A stretch of 64,000 nt of DNA from Paenibacillus psychroresistens (GTDB lineage: Bacteria > Bacillota > Bacilli > Paenibacillales > NBRC-103111), in assembly GCF_009728935.1 (NCBI RefSeq), contig NZ_CP034235.1:1377501-1441500 (forward strand). Reading direction: 5' to 3'. Positions 37,186-47,640 of the stretch are shown here, piece by piece (within the stretch, counting starts at the first letter, position 1; the number at the start of each line of letters is the position of its first letter). Below the pieces are notes generated by a model. That model was not told the DNA's origin, ran no database searches, and saw nothing but the letters and a program-made list of their open reading frames with translations. The translations under genes and the position numbers were made by a program.

Positions 37186-39222
37186 GTGAATGGGATGAAA
37201 GTAAGGATGTCTAGCTTGACGATTGAAGGAGCTCTTATAGAAGGCGAGAATCCGCTTCCAATGTTTAGAAGCAGGGATCATCACAGAGAGGTTTTTGTGA
37301 ATGAGAATTATGTGGATGAGCATAAGCTGAATCTTGGTAACGACACTGGGGAGAGATACTTGCCTTATCGGATGCAGGATAGATATTCGAGGGCGCGGGA
37401 GATGTTGGAATTAAAGACCGTCGTACTTGAAAATGATCACTTGCAAGCTGTTTTCTTACCAGACTATGGCGGGCGTTTATATTCACTTAAGGACAAAAGA
37501 ACCAATCGAGAGATTTTATATAAAAATCCTGTGTTTCAGCCTGCCAATCTAGCGATTCTAAATGCCTGGTTTTCAGGAGGGATTGAATGGAATATCGGTC
37601 ATCTCGGGCATACGTATACAACCTGTTCTCCGCTTCATGCTGCTAAGCTTGTTGATGATGAAGGCAATGAATTTCTGAGAATGTACGAATATGAGCGTTG
37701 TAAGAATATTTTCTGGCAGCTTGATTTTCATTTGCCGCAAGGCTCGGAGCAGCTGCTGCTCTATGTGCGGATTGTTAACGACAACAACCATGCGGTTCCG
37801 ATGTATTGGTGGACGAATATTGCCGTGGAGGAAACAACAGAATCGAGAGTTTTCTCCGATACCAAGGATGTGATTTATCATGATCCTGAGCTTAAAGGGT
37901 TTGGCACGGGACAGCTTCCCTATCTATCATCTGTTCCAGATACGGATGTTTCCTACCCGATGCGATTTCCTTATTCTAACGAGTATTTCTTTCAAACAGC
38001 TGAAAGCTGCAAATCGCCGTGGGAAGCGATTGTTTATGAGGATGGTAGAGTCTTCTATGAACGTTCAACGGCATTATTGAGGTATCGCAAAATGTTTTGT
38101 TGGGGCAATCATCAGGGGGGCAGACGTTGGTGTGACTTTCTCGCTAAACCTGGTGAAGGCAATTATATTGAACTGCAAGGCGGATTTGCGCCGACTCAGC
38201 TTCATGGACTAGAGATGCCAGCTCATACGATCTGGGATTTCACACAGATTTTTGGAGTTTCTGTGGTAGATACGAAGCTTGCCTATGATGAGAGCTGGGA
38301 CCAAGCGCAAGGATATGTTGCTGCACATCTGAATGAGAAGCTGGATGAAGCTGAAGTTTATGCTTCTCATAATAAACTGCAAGCTTATGCTGACAAGCTG
38401 CCCGAGAGTATCTTACATAAGGGCTCAGGCTGGGGAGAGCTGGAGAGAATTCGCCGTGAACAAGCGGGGGAGCGGGATATTCCTCAAGGCATACTGTTTA
38501 CTGATGAGAGTTTAGGTGCTGAGCAATTGCCGTGGATTGCGCTAATGCAGGAAGGGAGCTTGCCAGAAAGTGCTGTCGGGGATATTCCAGCTTCATGGAT
38601 GGTGCAGAAAGAATGGACTCGGTTACTACAGATGAGCTTGAAGAATCCAGACAATCAAAACTGGGCTGCCTATATGCATTATGGTGTTATGCTCTATGAA
38701 CAAGAGCTGGAAGCTGAGGCTGTGGATGCTTGGGAAACCTCGATAAAACTCCAACCATCGACTTGGGTATACAGGAATTTGGCAGAGGTAATGAAGCAAC
38801 GAGGTCAGAGGGAAGAGGCTCTTGCCTGTCTGGAGCAGGCGTATAACCTCACTAATGGATTCCCAGATCGAGCGTTTGCCGAGGAGTATCTTAACCTGAT
38901 TATGTTAGGCAAAGATTATAGCAAAGCTTGGGAGGTATACGAGTCGCTTTCTGTACAGGATGCGAGATGTGACCGTATTCAGATCATTGTCGGAAAAGCT
39001 GCACTCGAGTTAGGTAAATATGAGTTTGTGAACAGCCTTTTTAACAAAGAGTTTGCTGTGATTCGTGAAGGGGAAGTCTTAATTATTGAGCTATGGTTCA
39101 GCTATCAAGCTAGAAAACTAGCTGAATCGAGAAACACTTCAGTAACTCAACAATTGATCGAAGAGGCTAAAGTGATGTTCCCTCCTCCAGTAAATATTGA
39201 TTTTAGAATGGTTGGAGCTTAG
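37186..39222 (+). CDS. DUF5107 protein with C-terminal TPR-like repeats
   Basis: 678 residues. The first about 370 residues match what I know of DUF5107 (VFLPDYGGRLYSLKDKRTNREILYKNP; FSGGIEWNIGHLGH; WGNHQGGRRWCDFL), a galactose-mutarotase-like beta-sandwich often linked to sugar-transport loci. The last about 200 residues form helical TPR-like repeats (WAAYMHYGVMLYEQELEAEA; WVYRNLAEVMKQRGQREEAL). No signal peptide, so cytoplasmic. It lies 15 bp after the permease gene and is the last gene of the operon. It probably binds or processes the imported sugar; biochemical activity is unknown. The start could be GTG 37186 or ATG 37195. Confidence 0.85.
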   Translation: MNGMKVRMSSLTIEGALIEGENPLPMFRSRDHHREVFVNENYVDEHKLNLGNDTGERYLPYRMQDRYSRAREMLELKTVVLENDHLQAVFLPDYGGRLYSLKDKRTNREILYKNPVFQPANLAILNAWFSGGIEWNIGHLGHTYTTCSPLHAAKLVDDEGNEFLRMYEYERCKNIFWQLDFHLPQGSEQLLLYVRIVNDNNHAVPMYWWTNIAVEETTESRVFSDTKDVIYHDPELKGFGTGQLPYLSSVPDTDVSYPMRFPYSNEYFFQTAESCKSPWEAIVYEDGRVFYERSTALLRYRKMFCWGNHQGGRRWCDFLAKPGEGNYIELQGGFAPTQLHGLEMPAHTIWDFTQIFGVSVVDTKLAYDESWDQAQGYVAAHLNEKLDEAEVYASHNKLQAYADKLPESILHKGSGWGELERIRREQAGERDIPQGILFTDESLGAEQLPWIALMQEGSLPESAVGDIPASWMVQKEWTRLLQMSLKNPDNQNWAAYMHYGVMLYEQELEAEAVDAWETSIKLQPSTWVYRNLAEVMKQRGQREEALACLEQAYNLTNGFPDRAFAEEYLNLIMLGKDYSKAWEVYESLSVQDARCDRIQIIVGKAALELGKYEFVNSLFNKEFAVIREGEVLIIELWFSYQARKLAESRNTSVTQQLIEEAKVMFPPPVNIDFRMVGA

Positions 39223-39237
39223 CTGATTAACTGCAGA

Positions 39238-39276
39238 AAAGAAGCCGAGAGAATTAATCTTGGCTTCTTTGTTTTT
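39238..39276 (+). terminator. terminator after DUF5107 gene
   Basis: Stem of about 12 bp (aaagaagcc.../...ggcttcttt, one mismatch) followed by gttttt. Confidence 0.9.
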
Positions 39277-39375
39277 ATAAACCAATCAGATCTCGCTTCG
39301 CAGTATCGAAAATCGACACTAAAATAAAATTCTTAACCTGTAGATCAATCGCAGGTGTGTCTCTTTCCTTTTTCC

Positions 39376-40221
39376 TTATAAATGACCGCGAAAAACATTA
39401 GGGGAATAGCCTGTTTTTTGTTTAAAGACACGAATAAAATGACTTAGGTTATTGAAGCCCGAGGCGTAACAAATCTCTGTGACAGATAGTAATCGACTGG
39501 CTTGCAGCAATGATTTGGCAAAATGGATTCTTAAATCCTGAAGATATTGCTGAAAGGTGATCGAAGTCATTTTTCTAAAGCATGTACTGAAATAATTGGG
39601 AACAAGCTGGGCTTGTCTAGCAACTTCTTCAAGTGTGATGTTTTCTCTGAAATGATGCTCTATATAAATCATTGCTTTACGAATGGAGGGCTGGATAAGA
39701 GGTTTATTAATTGAGATTTGAGCAACTGACAAAACCTGAATCGCACGAACCAGTTCAATCAATATCCGCTCAAGTGCTCCTTGAATCAGGCGATCCTGCC
39801 CGATCTGCTGCTGATTTTCTTCCGTTTGCATAAGCGTAAATTCCACTTCTAAACGCTTTGTTTCTGGCTCGGTGAAATCATAATAATGCTGCTGATCCTG
39901 CTCAAAGAGCATATTAATTAAGGGTTCGTCCAAGCGAATGCCAGAGAAAATCACATTATAAAAGAGGAGAGACTCCCCTGGAGTGACGTTTATTTCATGG
40001 AAATCAGCAGGTGTTAGGAGGAATAAGCTGCCTCTTCGGAGTGGAATGGATTTACCATTCAAGCCATGAGTGGCTGTACCCGCTATAACAAGCACCAACT
40101 CATAGAACTCATGCCAATGGAGCAGGCTGGTTTTAAATATCTCAAAATGATAAACACGTAGTGTAGCTTCGTTCGACATATAGTCTTCCAGCATCAAACG
40201 ATCAGGTACTATTTGCTTCAT
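39376..40221 (-). CDS. AraC-family regulator with cupin-like sensor domain
   Basis: 281 residues. The N-terminal half is a cupin-type sugar-sensing fold (LLHWHEFYELVLVIAGTATHGLNGK; RRGSLFLLTPADFHEI). The C-terminal AraC domain has ITLEEVARQAQLVPNYFSTCFRK and VTEICYASGFNNLSHFIRVFKQKTG. It lies 45 bp downstream of the PhyH-like gene on the same strand, so the two are probably cotranscribed; it may control that gene or sugar genes nearby. Confidence 0.92.
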   Translation of the reverse strand: MKQIVPDRLMLEDYMSNEATLRVYHFEIFKTSLLHWHEFYELVLVIAGTATHGLNGKSIPLRRGSLFLLTPADFHEINVTPGESLLFYNVIFSGIRLDEPLINMLFEQDQQHYYDFTEPETKRLEVEFTLMQTEENQQQIGQDRLIQGALERILIELVRAIQVLSVAQISINKPLIQPSIRKAMIYIEHHFRENITLEEVARQAQLVPNYFSTCFRKMTSITFQQYLQDLRIHFAKSLLQASRLLSVTEICYASGFNNLSHFIRVFKQKTGYSPNVFRGHL

Positions 40222-40266
40222 TCCTCATCCACCCCGCTAGAATTGACTATATCTCAATTCTAATGC

Positions 40267-41049
40267 TCAACTCCAAAGTTCACAACCCTTAAAACGCATA
40301 TGCTCGCCTTCGACATATTTTGGTTTTGGTAAATAATCATTTATCCCAGGGATTGCTTCCCCTCTCAGAAGAAAAGCGCAAGGCCAATTAGGTTTTGTAA
40401 TGGTTGTTGAAGTAGGTATATAGCGAATGGTTAGCCCACAGCGGCGAAGCGGTGAGAGATTCGCTTCAGATCCATGGATGACATTGGGATGATGAACGGA
40501 TACTCCGCCTGATTTAAGAATAATATCTACTGCTTTCGATTCATCCACCAGAGCAGGGTCCACCTCGGAATCTAGAACATTATCCACTAGCGTATTAACT
40601 CTCATTTCTTGCAGCTCCATGGTTTGAGTACCAGGGATGACGCGTAAACACCCATTTTCCTGCAAAGAATCATCTACAGCCAGCCACAAGGTGACTACTT
40701 TCATCGGATCCAACGGCCAATAGCTGCCATCTTGATGCCAGAGAACAGGCTTTCCATCAAAAGCAGGTTTACTAATATAATGGGCGGCGAACAGTGCAAT
40801 ATCGGGTCCGATGAATTGCTCGGCAATATTCAATAAGCGATCATCACTAAGCAGTCTAACCCAGAACGGATCGTTTTTAACCAAGGTATGCCCTAACATC
40901 TCGGGGCGTACGTTTGGATTTTTCATAATCAGCCATTCGATATGCGCTTTTGCTTCCTGCATTAAATCCTGATCCAGCACATTCTGAAATGCCACATATC
41001 CGTCGCGATCATAGTTTAATTTGGCGTTATTAAATTCCGTATTTTCCAT
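40267..41049 (-). CDS. phytanoyl-CoA dioxygenase (PhyH) family protein
   Basis: 260 residues. Fe(II)/2-oxoglutarate oxygenase of the PhyH family: metal ligands H105 and D107 (WHQDGSYWPLDP), H192 (NVIHGSEANLSP), and Arg 202/203 for 2-oxoglutarate. RVIPGTQ is also typical. The substrate is unknown; many bacterial members act on small secondary metabolites rather than phytanoyl-CoA. It is the first gene of a two-gene minus-strand unit with the AraC regulator. Confidence 0.87.
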   Translation of the reverse strand: MENTEFNNAKLNYDRDGYVAFQNVLDQDLMQEAKAHIEWLIMKNPNVRPEMLGHTLVKNDPFWVRLLSDDRLLNIAEQFIGPDIALFAAHYISKPAFDGKPVLWHQDGSYWPLDPMKVVTLWLAVDDSLQENGCLRVIPGTQTMELQEMRVNTLVDNVLDSEVDPALVDESKAVDIILKSGGVSVHHPNVIHGSEANLSPLRRCGLTIRYIPTSTTITKPNWPCAFLLRGEAIPGINDYLPKPKYVEGEHMRFKGCELWS

Positions 41050-41376
41050 GAAGTGCCTCCCAAGCTTTATTTATATTCAATATTTATTTTATAGTAAATT
41101 GGATGGAGGTTCTTTGCTTTAGCTAAGCAGTAGTATGCATATCTTCAGAAGTTAACAGTCTGATCTTTTATTTAAATGAAAAAGGCTAAGGAATTATTTA
41201 ATTTGCTGGGGGGGGGCCAAGAAAGTTTTTAAGATCATTAAAAACCTCAGCTTGGTGTACGTAAAGTCCAGTTTCAATGAGTTCGATCTATATTTGAGAA
41301 GTATTTCAAAATGGAATTTGTGCCATAATTATAGTTAAAAGGTTATAATAAGCTTGTTTATAGAGGAGGACGTAAA
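41050..41376. other. 327-bp intergenic region with a poly-G tract
   Basis: No gene. It holds the divergent promoters of the PhyH-like gene and the broken mutase gene. A run of nine G occurs at about 41208-41216. A TATAAT at 41344-41349 lies 28 bp before the TTG start on the plus strand, but without a good -35. Confidence 0.5.
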
Positions 41377-42118
41377 TTGGAAATCAACGAACATTATGAA
41401 AAAGCTGTTTCTTTTAAAGAGCTGCATCATCATTCGCTGCCGCTTTTATTACCCAACGCATGGGATGCTATGAGCGCTATCGTTTTTGAACAATGCGGCT
41501 TCAAGGCAATTGGTACAACAAGCGCAGGAATTGCCGCATCCTTGGGTTATGCAGATGCTGGAAGAACTGAAGGAGCTTATCAGAAAGCTAATATCCTTTG
41601 GAGTTTCGGGAGTTAATATCGAGGACGGCAAAGGGGATAAGAAGCTGCAGTTAGAGGATATGGACTATCAAGCTAGAAAAATCCAACTGATTAAAGAAAC
41701 TGCTTTGACTTGCGGTGTTTCCTTGTTTGTAAATGCACGGACAGATGTTTATTGGAATGTGTTTAATGAAAGCTATATTCAAGCGGAGGAGGCTATAAAG
41801 CGAGCTTCGGCTTATCGCGAAGCAGGGGCTGATGGTATATTTGTACCTGGGGTTCATGAGAATAATGTGATAGATCATCTAATTAAGCATATTGAGTTGC
41901 CAGTAAACCTGCTAGCTGGTAAAGATACTCCTGATGTAAAAGAGCTTACTAAGCTAGGTGTGGCGAGAATAAGCAGTGGATCCGGTCCCTTTCGAGCCTC
42001 ATTGTCCTTAATCAGACAAGTGGGGGAGGAGTTTCTACATCAGGGAACTTACAAAAGCTTCTCTAAAAATATCATCTCTTATGATGAAATGAATCGCTTA
42101 TTTTTGGAGGAGGTATGA
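41377..42118 (+). pseudogene. PEP phosphomutase/isocitrate lyase family protein, broken by deletion and frameshift
   Basis: A TTG start with GAGGAGG upstream opens a frame that matches the N-terminus of this family (LPLLLPNAWDAMSAIVFEQCGF, KAIGTTSAGIAASLGYADAG). It then loses frame near 41560. The second frame picks up later family sequence (SFGVSGVNIEDGKG, then FVNARTDVYW and GADGIFVPG, ISSGSGPFRA). The 40-50 residues expected between the GYAD and NIEDG blocks are missing, including the region with metal-binding acidic residues. The product cannot be a working enzyme. Confidence 0.85.
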
Positions 42119-42173
42119 ATCAACAGGGGTATTCTGGACAAACGCCCCCCGTCCTAAAAGACGGTGTAACCGT

Positions 42174-43475
42174 TTATCCTTGTTTGCGTTTTTGTGTTTT
42201 TGCAAGGAGTTCTTCCATAACGGTATCTTTTTTTGCATGATTTTCTCTAATTTCTGATTCTATTTTCTCAGCGCCACCTTTAAATCCTTTTCCGCCTTCT
42301 TCTCCTTCTTGATAACCAAGTATTTCGAGCGCCGAGGATTTGACTGTCTTTTGATCATGCTTTTTACCTACAAATTCAGCGCTGATTCCTTCGACACCTG
42401 CTTTTTGTGCTTCTAATTCCTTTGCTGTTTGCAGCATTTGTTCAGATCCGGGTTTATAATGCCCACTGTTATCAGAGAACATTTCAACCTGTCCTTTCCT
42501 TACCTGAAGCTCGCCGGCTCCCGCGACTGCTTTACCAGCAGAGAAGCTGGAATGATGGAATCGTTCTTGCTCCGTTTTACCTGCATCCTTTGCATTCTTC
42601 GCTCGCGTTTTATTCTCCTTTGTTGCATCAGCTGAAGAAATTCCGCCTTCTCCATCCATTGTAAAGATATGTCGATCTGCCTTCGAACCGATAGCTGCTG
42701 CTTTTTCAGCTCCTATTGAATCGACTGCTTTGCCTTCAGCATCAACCATTTTACCATCAACGAATTTACGGGAATAAGCTTGCTTTTTTTCTGCTGTATC
42801 TGCATAAAGAGTTGTCGAGGGTAACTCGGCATTTGCAGTCCCGGCACCTTGTAAATTTTTATCAAAATCCAACATGCCATCTTCCATAGCTTTTTTGTTA
42901 TATTTTGAAGGAGCCTCTGGTTCTTCCTCGGCTTTTGGCTTTATGGAGGATGCAATGTCTGCAATATTAGCTTTATAGGGGCTATCATTATTATCATTTT
43001 CTAATTCTGATGAGTCTGCAGTTGATTTAATAGAAGGAAGCAAGTCAGCAATATTAGCTTTATATGGATTATCGTCTTTGTCATTCTCTGCTGCTGGTTC
43101 TTTAGCAAGAGTTGCTTCTGGAGATGCAGAAATTGGACCATAAGCTCCTAAATCAGGCGCTAGTTCTTTAGCAAGAGTTGCTTCTGGAGATGCAGAAATT
43201 GGACCATAGGCTCCTAAATCAGGCGCTGGTTCTTCTTCCGTTTTCTTTGTTTTGGCTGCGAGGTCTTCCAGTTCATCTTTTTTAGTCATTTGAATGGATT
43301 TTGTCTGCTGCCGATTCTCATTCAAAATTAATCTTTGTACGGCCGAGTTTCCAATTAATTTCTGCAGCTGCAGAATAGAATGTTCAGAATGATTAGAAGC
43401 TGTTGATCCTTTGGATTCTTTTCGTTGAGAGGATGCTTCTTTTTCGCTGATCTTGGAATGCTTAAACTGCTTCAT
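42174..43475 (-). CDS. repeat-containing protein with GNSAVQRL leader and HxSF/SGHY domain (possible secreted cargo/toxin)
   Basis: 433 residues from ATG 43475 (GGGG seven bases ahead). A basic N-terminus is followed at about 34-50 by ILQLQKLIGNSAVQRLI, a motif I know from N-termini of proteins linked to extracellular contractile injection systems. Next come two 22-residue tandem repeats (APDLGAYGPISASPEATLAKE), two copies of a PYKANIAD repeat, and a low-complexity acidic stretch. The C-terminal part holds HHSSFSAGKAVAGAGEL (about 307-323) and SGHYKPG (about 337), a signature resembling plant IQM-type and some bacterial effector-like proteins. There is no signal peptide, and no injection-system genes are in the window. 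Function unproven. Confidence 0.7.
   Translation of the reverse strand: MKQFKHSKISEKEASSQRKESKGSTASNHSEHSILQLQKLIGNSAVQRLILNENRQQTKSIQMTKKDELEDLAAKTKKTEEEPAPDLGAYGPISASPEATLAKELAPDLGAYGPISASPEATLAKEPAAENDKDDNPYKANIADLLPSIKSTADSSELENDNNDSPYKANIADIASSIKPKAEEEPEAPSKYNKKAMEDGMLDFDKNLQGAGTANAELPSTTLYADTAEKKQAYSRKFVDGKMVDAEGKAVDSIGAEKAAAIGSKADRHIFTMDGEGGISSADATKENKTRAKNAKDAGKTEQERFHHSSFSAGKAVAGAGELQVRKGQVEMFSDNSGHYKPGSEQMLQTAKELEAQKAGVEGISAEFVGKKHDQKTVKSSALEILGYQEGEEGGKGFKGGAEKIESEIRENHAKKDTVMEELLAKTQKRKQG
43097..43228 (-). repeat. two 66-bp tandem repeats inside the cargo-like gene
   Basis: Units 43097-43162 and 43163-43228 are nearly identical and encode two copies of a 22-residue Pro/Ala/Ser-rich segment. 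The near identity implies a recent duplication. Confidence 0.9.
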
Positions 43476-43690
43476 AGTTTTGCCCCGCTTTATCGTTCGA
43501 TTTAACATCATCAACAATTATCTTCTATTATAATACATACTCTGTTTTTTTTGCTATAAGAAGCTTTAAAATTCAAGGTTGCTTAATGTATGCAAAGAAA
43601 AGAAAGCAACTATAAGTATAAAGTTACTGTCCGCGCTCCGATAATGACTAGGTCGGTATTATTGAGTTCGTTGATCAAGTAATCTAGTTC

Positions 43691-45619
<1,929 letters not shown>

Positions 45620-45730
45620 TTACTCTGTTCTTCCCTTTCTAGTAAATTGACTTTATACTAAAGTCTCTCTATTCTATGTATCTAGCTAATTAATTGACCT
45701 AGACAATTCCCTAATAAGAGATGTATATTT

Positions 45731-45758
45731 TTGGGAATTATATGGATCGTGGTATAAT
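45731..45758 (+). promoter_or_regulatory. sigma-A-like promoter of the GDPD gene
   Basis: TTGGGA at 45731-45736, 16-bp spacer, TATAAT at 45753-45758, 30 bp before the start codon. Confidence 0.65.
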
Positions 45759-45788
45759 TGTTTGTGAATATCGTTAGGAGGGAAAAAT

Positions 45789-46511
45789 ATGTTAAACATT
45801 GGTCACCGCGGAGCAGCGGGTGAAGCACCGGAGAATACACTTGCCTCATTTCTGTTGGCTATTAAACAAGGTGCTACGGCGATTGAGCTTGATGTTCATG
45901 TTTCTGCAGACGGAGAAATCGTAGTTTGCCATGATGCAACCATAGATAGAACCACAGACAGCAGAGGGGCTATCGCTGATTTGACGGTCGAGCAATTAAA
46001 ACAAGCAGATGCAGGCCGGTGGTTTAATAAAGCATTCACTAACGAAAGGATTCCTCTTCTAGGTGAGGTTTTCGATGCGATGCCTGTGGATTTTCCAATT
46101 AATGTTGAAATAAAATCCAATAAGCATCCCCAAGTGGTGCAAAAGCTGATCGCTCTTATGCAAAATAAAGCAAGAACAAATTCGGTTATTGTTTCATCAT
46201 TCGGTTATGAAGTTCTATATGCACTAAAGCGAGCTGAACCGGAGATTCGGATTGGATTGTTGTATGATAAGCCGATTGATTACCGAGCTCTTGCTGAATG
46301 GAATAAGGTTAAACTGTATTCCTTGCATCCCCATTACAAGCTAGTCAATCATGACTATGCAAAAGATGTGATTGCTCAGGGATACATGCTTTATCCATGG
46401 ACGATTGATAACGAGGTTCGAATGAAGGAATTGATCGAAAATCAAGTGTCAGGCATAATAACCAACTTTCCAGGTAGGCTGAATCAATTGTTGGTTGCCT
46501 CTGATCAATGA
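45789..46511 (+). CDS. glycerophosphodiester phosphodiesterase (GDPD)
   Basis: 240 residues, cytoplasmic UgpQ-type. It hydrolyses glycerophosphodiesters to glycerol-3-phosphate and an alcohol. The signature residues are present: GHRGAAGEAPENT with H7 and R8, IELDVHVSADGEIVVCHD with metal-binding Glu/Asp and catalytic His, NVEIKS, and WTIDNE near the end. The full TIM-barrel length is retained. AGGAGG stands ahead of the ATG. It appears monocistronic. Confidence 0.93.
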   Translation: MLNIGHRGAAGEAPENTLASFLLAIKQGATAIELDVHVSADGEIVVCHDATIDRTTDSRGAIADLTVEQLKQADAGRWFNKAFTNERIPLLGEVFDAMPVDFPINVEIKSNKHPQVVQKLIALMQNKARTNSVIVSSFGYEVLYALKRAEPEIRIGLLYDKPIDYRALAEWNKVKLYSLHPHYKLVNHDYAKDVIAQGYMLYPWTIDNEVRMKELIENQVSGIITNFPGRLNQLLVASDQ

Positions 46512-46625
46512 TAGATTTGTTGGTGTAGGAGGGAGATTAGTTAGAATTGAAAACCTCTGGTTGGAATATGTTAAGATAGATGAGTAAAGCAGTGCGAGGT
46601 TTTCTAAATGAGAGGAAGTTTATAG

Positions 46626-46805
46626 ATGAAATATATTATTAAACTTATTGGCGGTTATCATGGTGGGGTATACGGAGTTAGAGGGTTGTATGATATAGTC
46701 CCGATTGAGAAAGCAATTGAATTCGACGATTTAAAAATCGCCACGAATAGATTGGCTTATCTAGAAGAAAAAGGTTATAAGAATGCAGCTTTAATTACAA
46801 AATAA
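46626..46805 (+). CDS. small protein, 59 residues, unknown
   Basis: Starts MKYIIKLIGGYHGG and ends EKGYKNAALITK. AGAGGAAG stands about eight bases ahead of the ATG. The composition is protein-like, with a hydrophobic N-terminus and a charged C-terminal half. No family recognised. Confidence 0.5.
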   Translation: MKYIIKLIGGYHGGVYGVRGLYDIVPIEKAIEFDDLKIATNRLAYLEEKGYKNAALITK

Positions 46806-46828
46806 ATAAAATACAAGGAGTGAAACAG

Positions 46829-46924
46829 ATGAAATCGTTTAAGCGTCAAGAAAAACGCTTGATTATTCTCTGCTTTACGATAGCTGTAATTATGTTATTC
46901 TCCATGTTAAGACACTTATTCTAA
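46829..46924 (+). CDS. small single-pass membrane protein, 31 residues
   Basis: A basic N-terminus (MKSFKRQEKR) is followed by one hydrophobic helix (LIILCFTIAVIMLFSML). AAGGAG lies eight bases before the ATG. It may be cotranscribed with the 59-residue gene 23 bp upstream. No family recognised. Confidence 0.55.
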   Translation: MKSFKRQEKRLIILCFTIAVIMLFSMLRHLF

Positions 46925-46989
46925 CTAACAGCCGAGCAAGTTGTATTACAACCGTAATAAAATTGTCACTTCATTTTAAGGTTAAATTA

Positions 46990-47236
46990 ATTAAAGAGGG
47001 TTATGCTAGTAATATACCAAATGAGTTCAACTACCCTTTCAGATATAGGCCGTGACCTCCCTAGATACACCCCCTTTCATTTCTCATTGCGCGGGTAAAC
47101 GCAAATGAGTGGGTGTAGACCCCTTTGTCAGTGATCGGAGCTGCGATTAAGGTTACGGATCCCGAACGCCTGCCATGAGCGTGAAAATCCATAGGCATTA
47201 CTAAACAAACATCGCTATTGGCGGTGCTTTTTGTTG
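46990..47236 (+). ncRNA. candidate structured non-coding RNA
   Basis: Gene-free stretch ending in a terminator-like hairpin (47210-47226) with a T-run. It contains a long hairpin at 47066-47117 (tacaccc with gggtgta, and an inner ctcattgcg/cgcaaatgag stem with a bulge), a tcgg/ccga helix around 47134-47165, and further short helices. It matches no RNA family that I recognise. Transcription is inferred only from the terminator. Confidence 0.35.
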
Positions 47237-47238
47237 TC
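47209..47238 (+). repeat. 30-bp direct repeat, copy 1 (terminator-like)
   Basis: Matches 48020-48049 at 28 of 30 positions in the same orientation. It folds as catcgc/gcggtg followed by CTTTTTG. Confidence 0.8.
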
Positions 47239-47258
47239 TAGGCCCAAATTGCAATAAG

Positions 47259-47576
47259 CTATTCTCGCAATGAATTTAATGCTTTTAGAGCAAGCTGCTG
47301 AACATCCTTGGATGAGTGGACAACGGATGGTCGAGATAAAGCCTCCAATGCTTTATCCGCCACTTCGAGCTTCAAGAGTAGATCGTCCATGCATGCTTCG
47401 AATTGATCTTCATAGAGCTTGGATTGTTCTTTTACAAATGATTCTTGTCCTTTACTAGGTTTATGTGCTTTAATTTGTTTGTAATCATCGATCATTTCTT
47501 TTATTTCCGTTAGCCGACTTATGAGTACTTCCCCTATTGGACAAGCCATTGCTTCACTTGAATTATATTCGGACAT
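47259..47576 (-). CDS. small alpha-helical protein, 105 residues, unknown
   Basis: The sequence is rich in Glu, Lys and Leu and should be helical (TEIKEMIDDYKQIKAHKPSKGQ; LEVADKALEALSRP). It is divergent from an XRE-type regulator 64 bp away, like a small regulated pair. The start is taken at the second of two close ATG codons (MSEYNSSEAM), which has the better-spaced ribosome site. No family recognised. Confidence 0.6.
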   Translation of the reverse strand: MSEYNSSEAMACPIGEVLISRLTEIKEMIDDYKQIKAHKPSKGQESFVKEQSKLYEDQFEACMDDLLLKLEVADKALEALSRPSVVHSSKDVQQLALKALNSLRE

Positions 47577-47640
47577 TATCCTCATCCTCTCTTGATTAGA
47601 ACTAATTATACATCAATATAACGCAGGAAGGACTCGTTAA

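Noticed and set aside
41486..42118. Second half of the mutase-family locus as an independent 210-residue gene
   Set aside because: No ribosome site, and the first part of the frame overlaps the preceding frame with non-family sequence. It is the shifted continuation of one broken gene.
42149..42164. ccgtc/gacgg hairpin between convergent genes as a terminator
   Set aside because: The stem is only five pairs and neither flank has a T-run; too weak to list as a feature.
46547..46610. Inverted repeat gaaaacctc...gaggttttc after the GDPD gene as a terminator
   Set aside because: The loop of about 40 nt is long and no T-run follows, so termination is doubtful.
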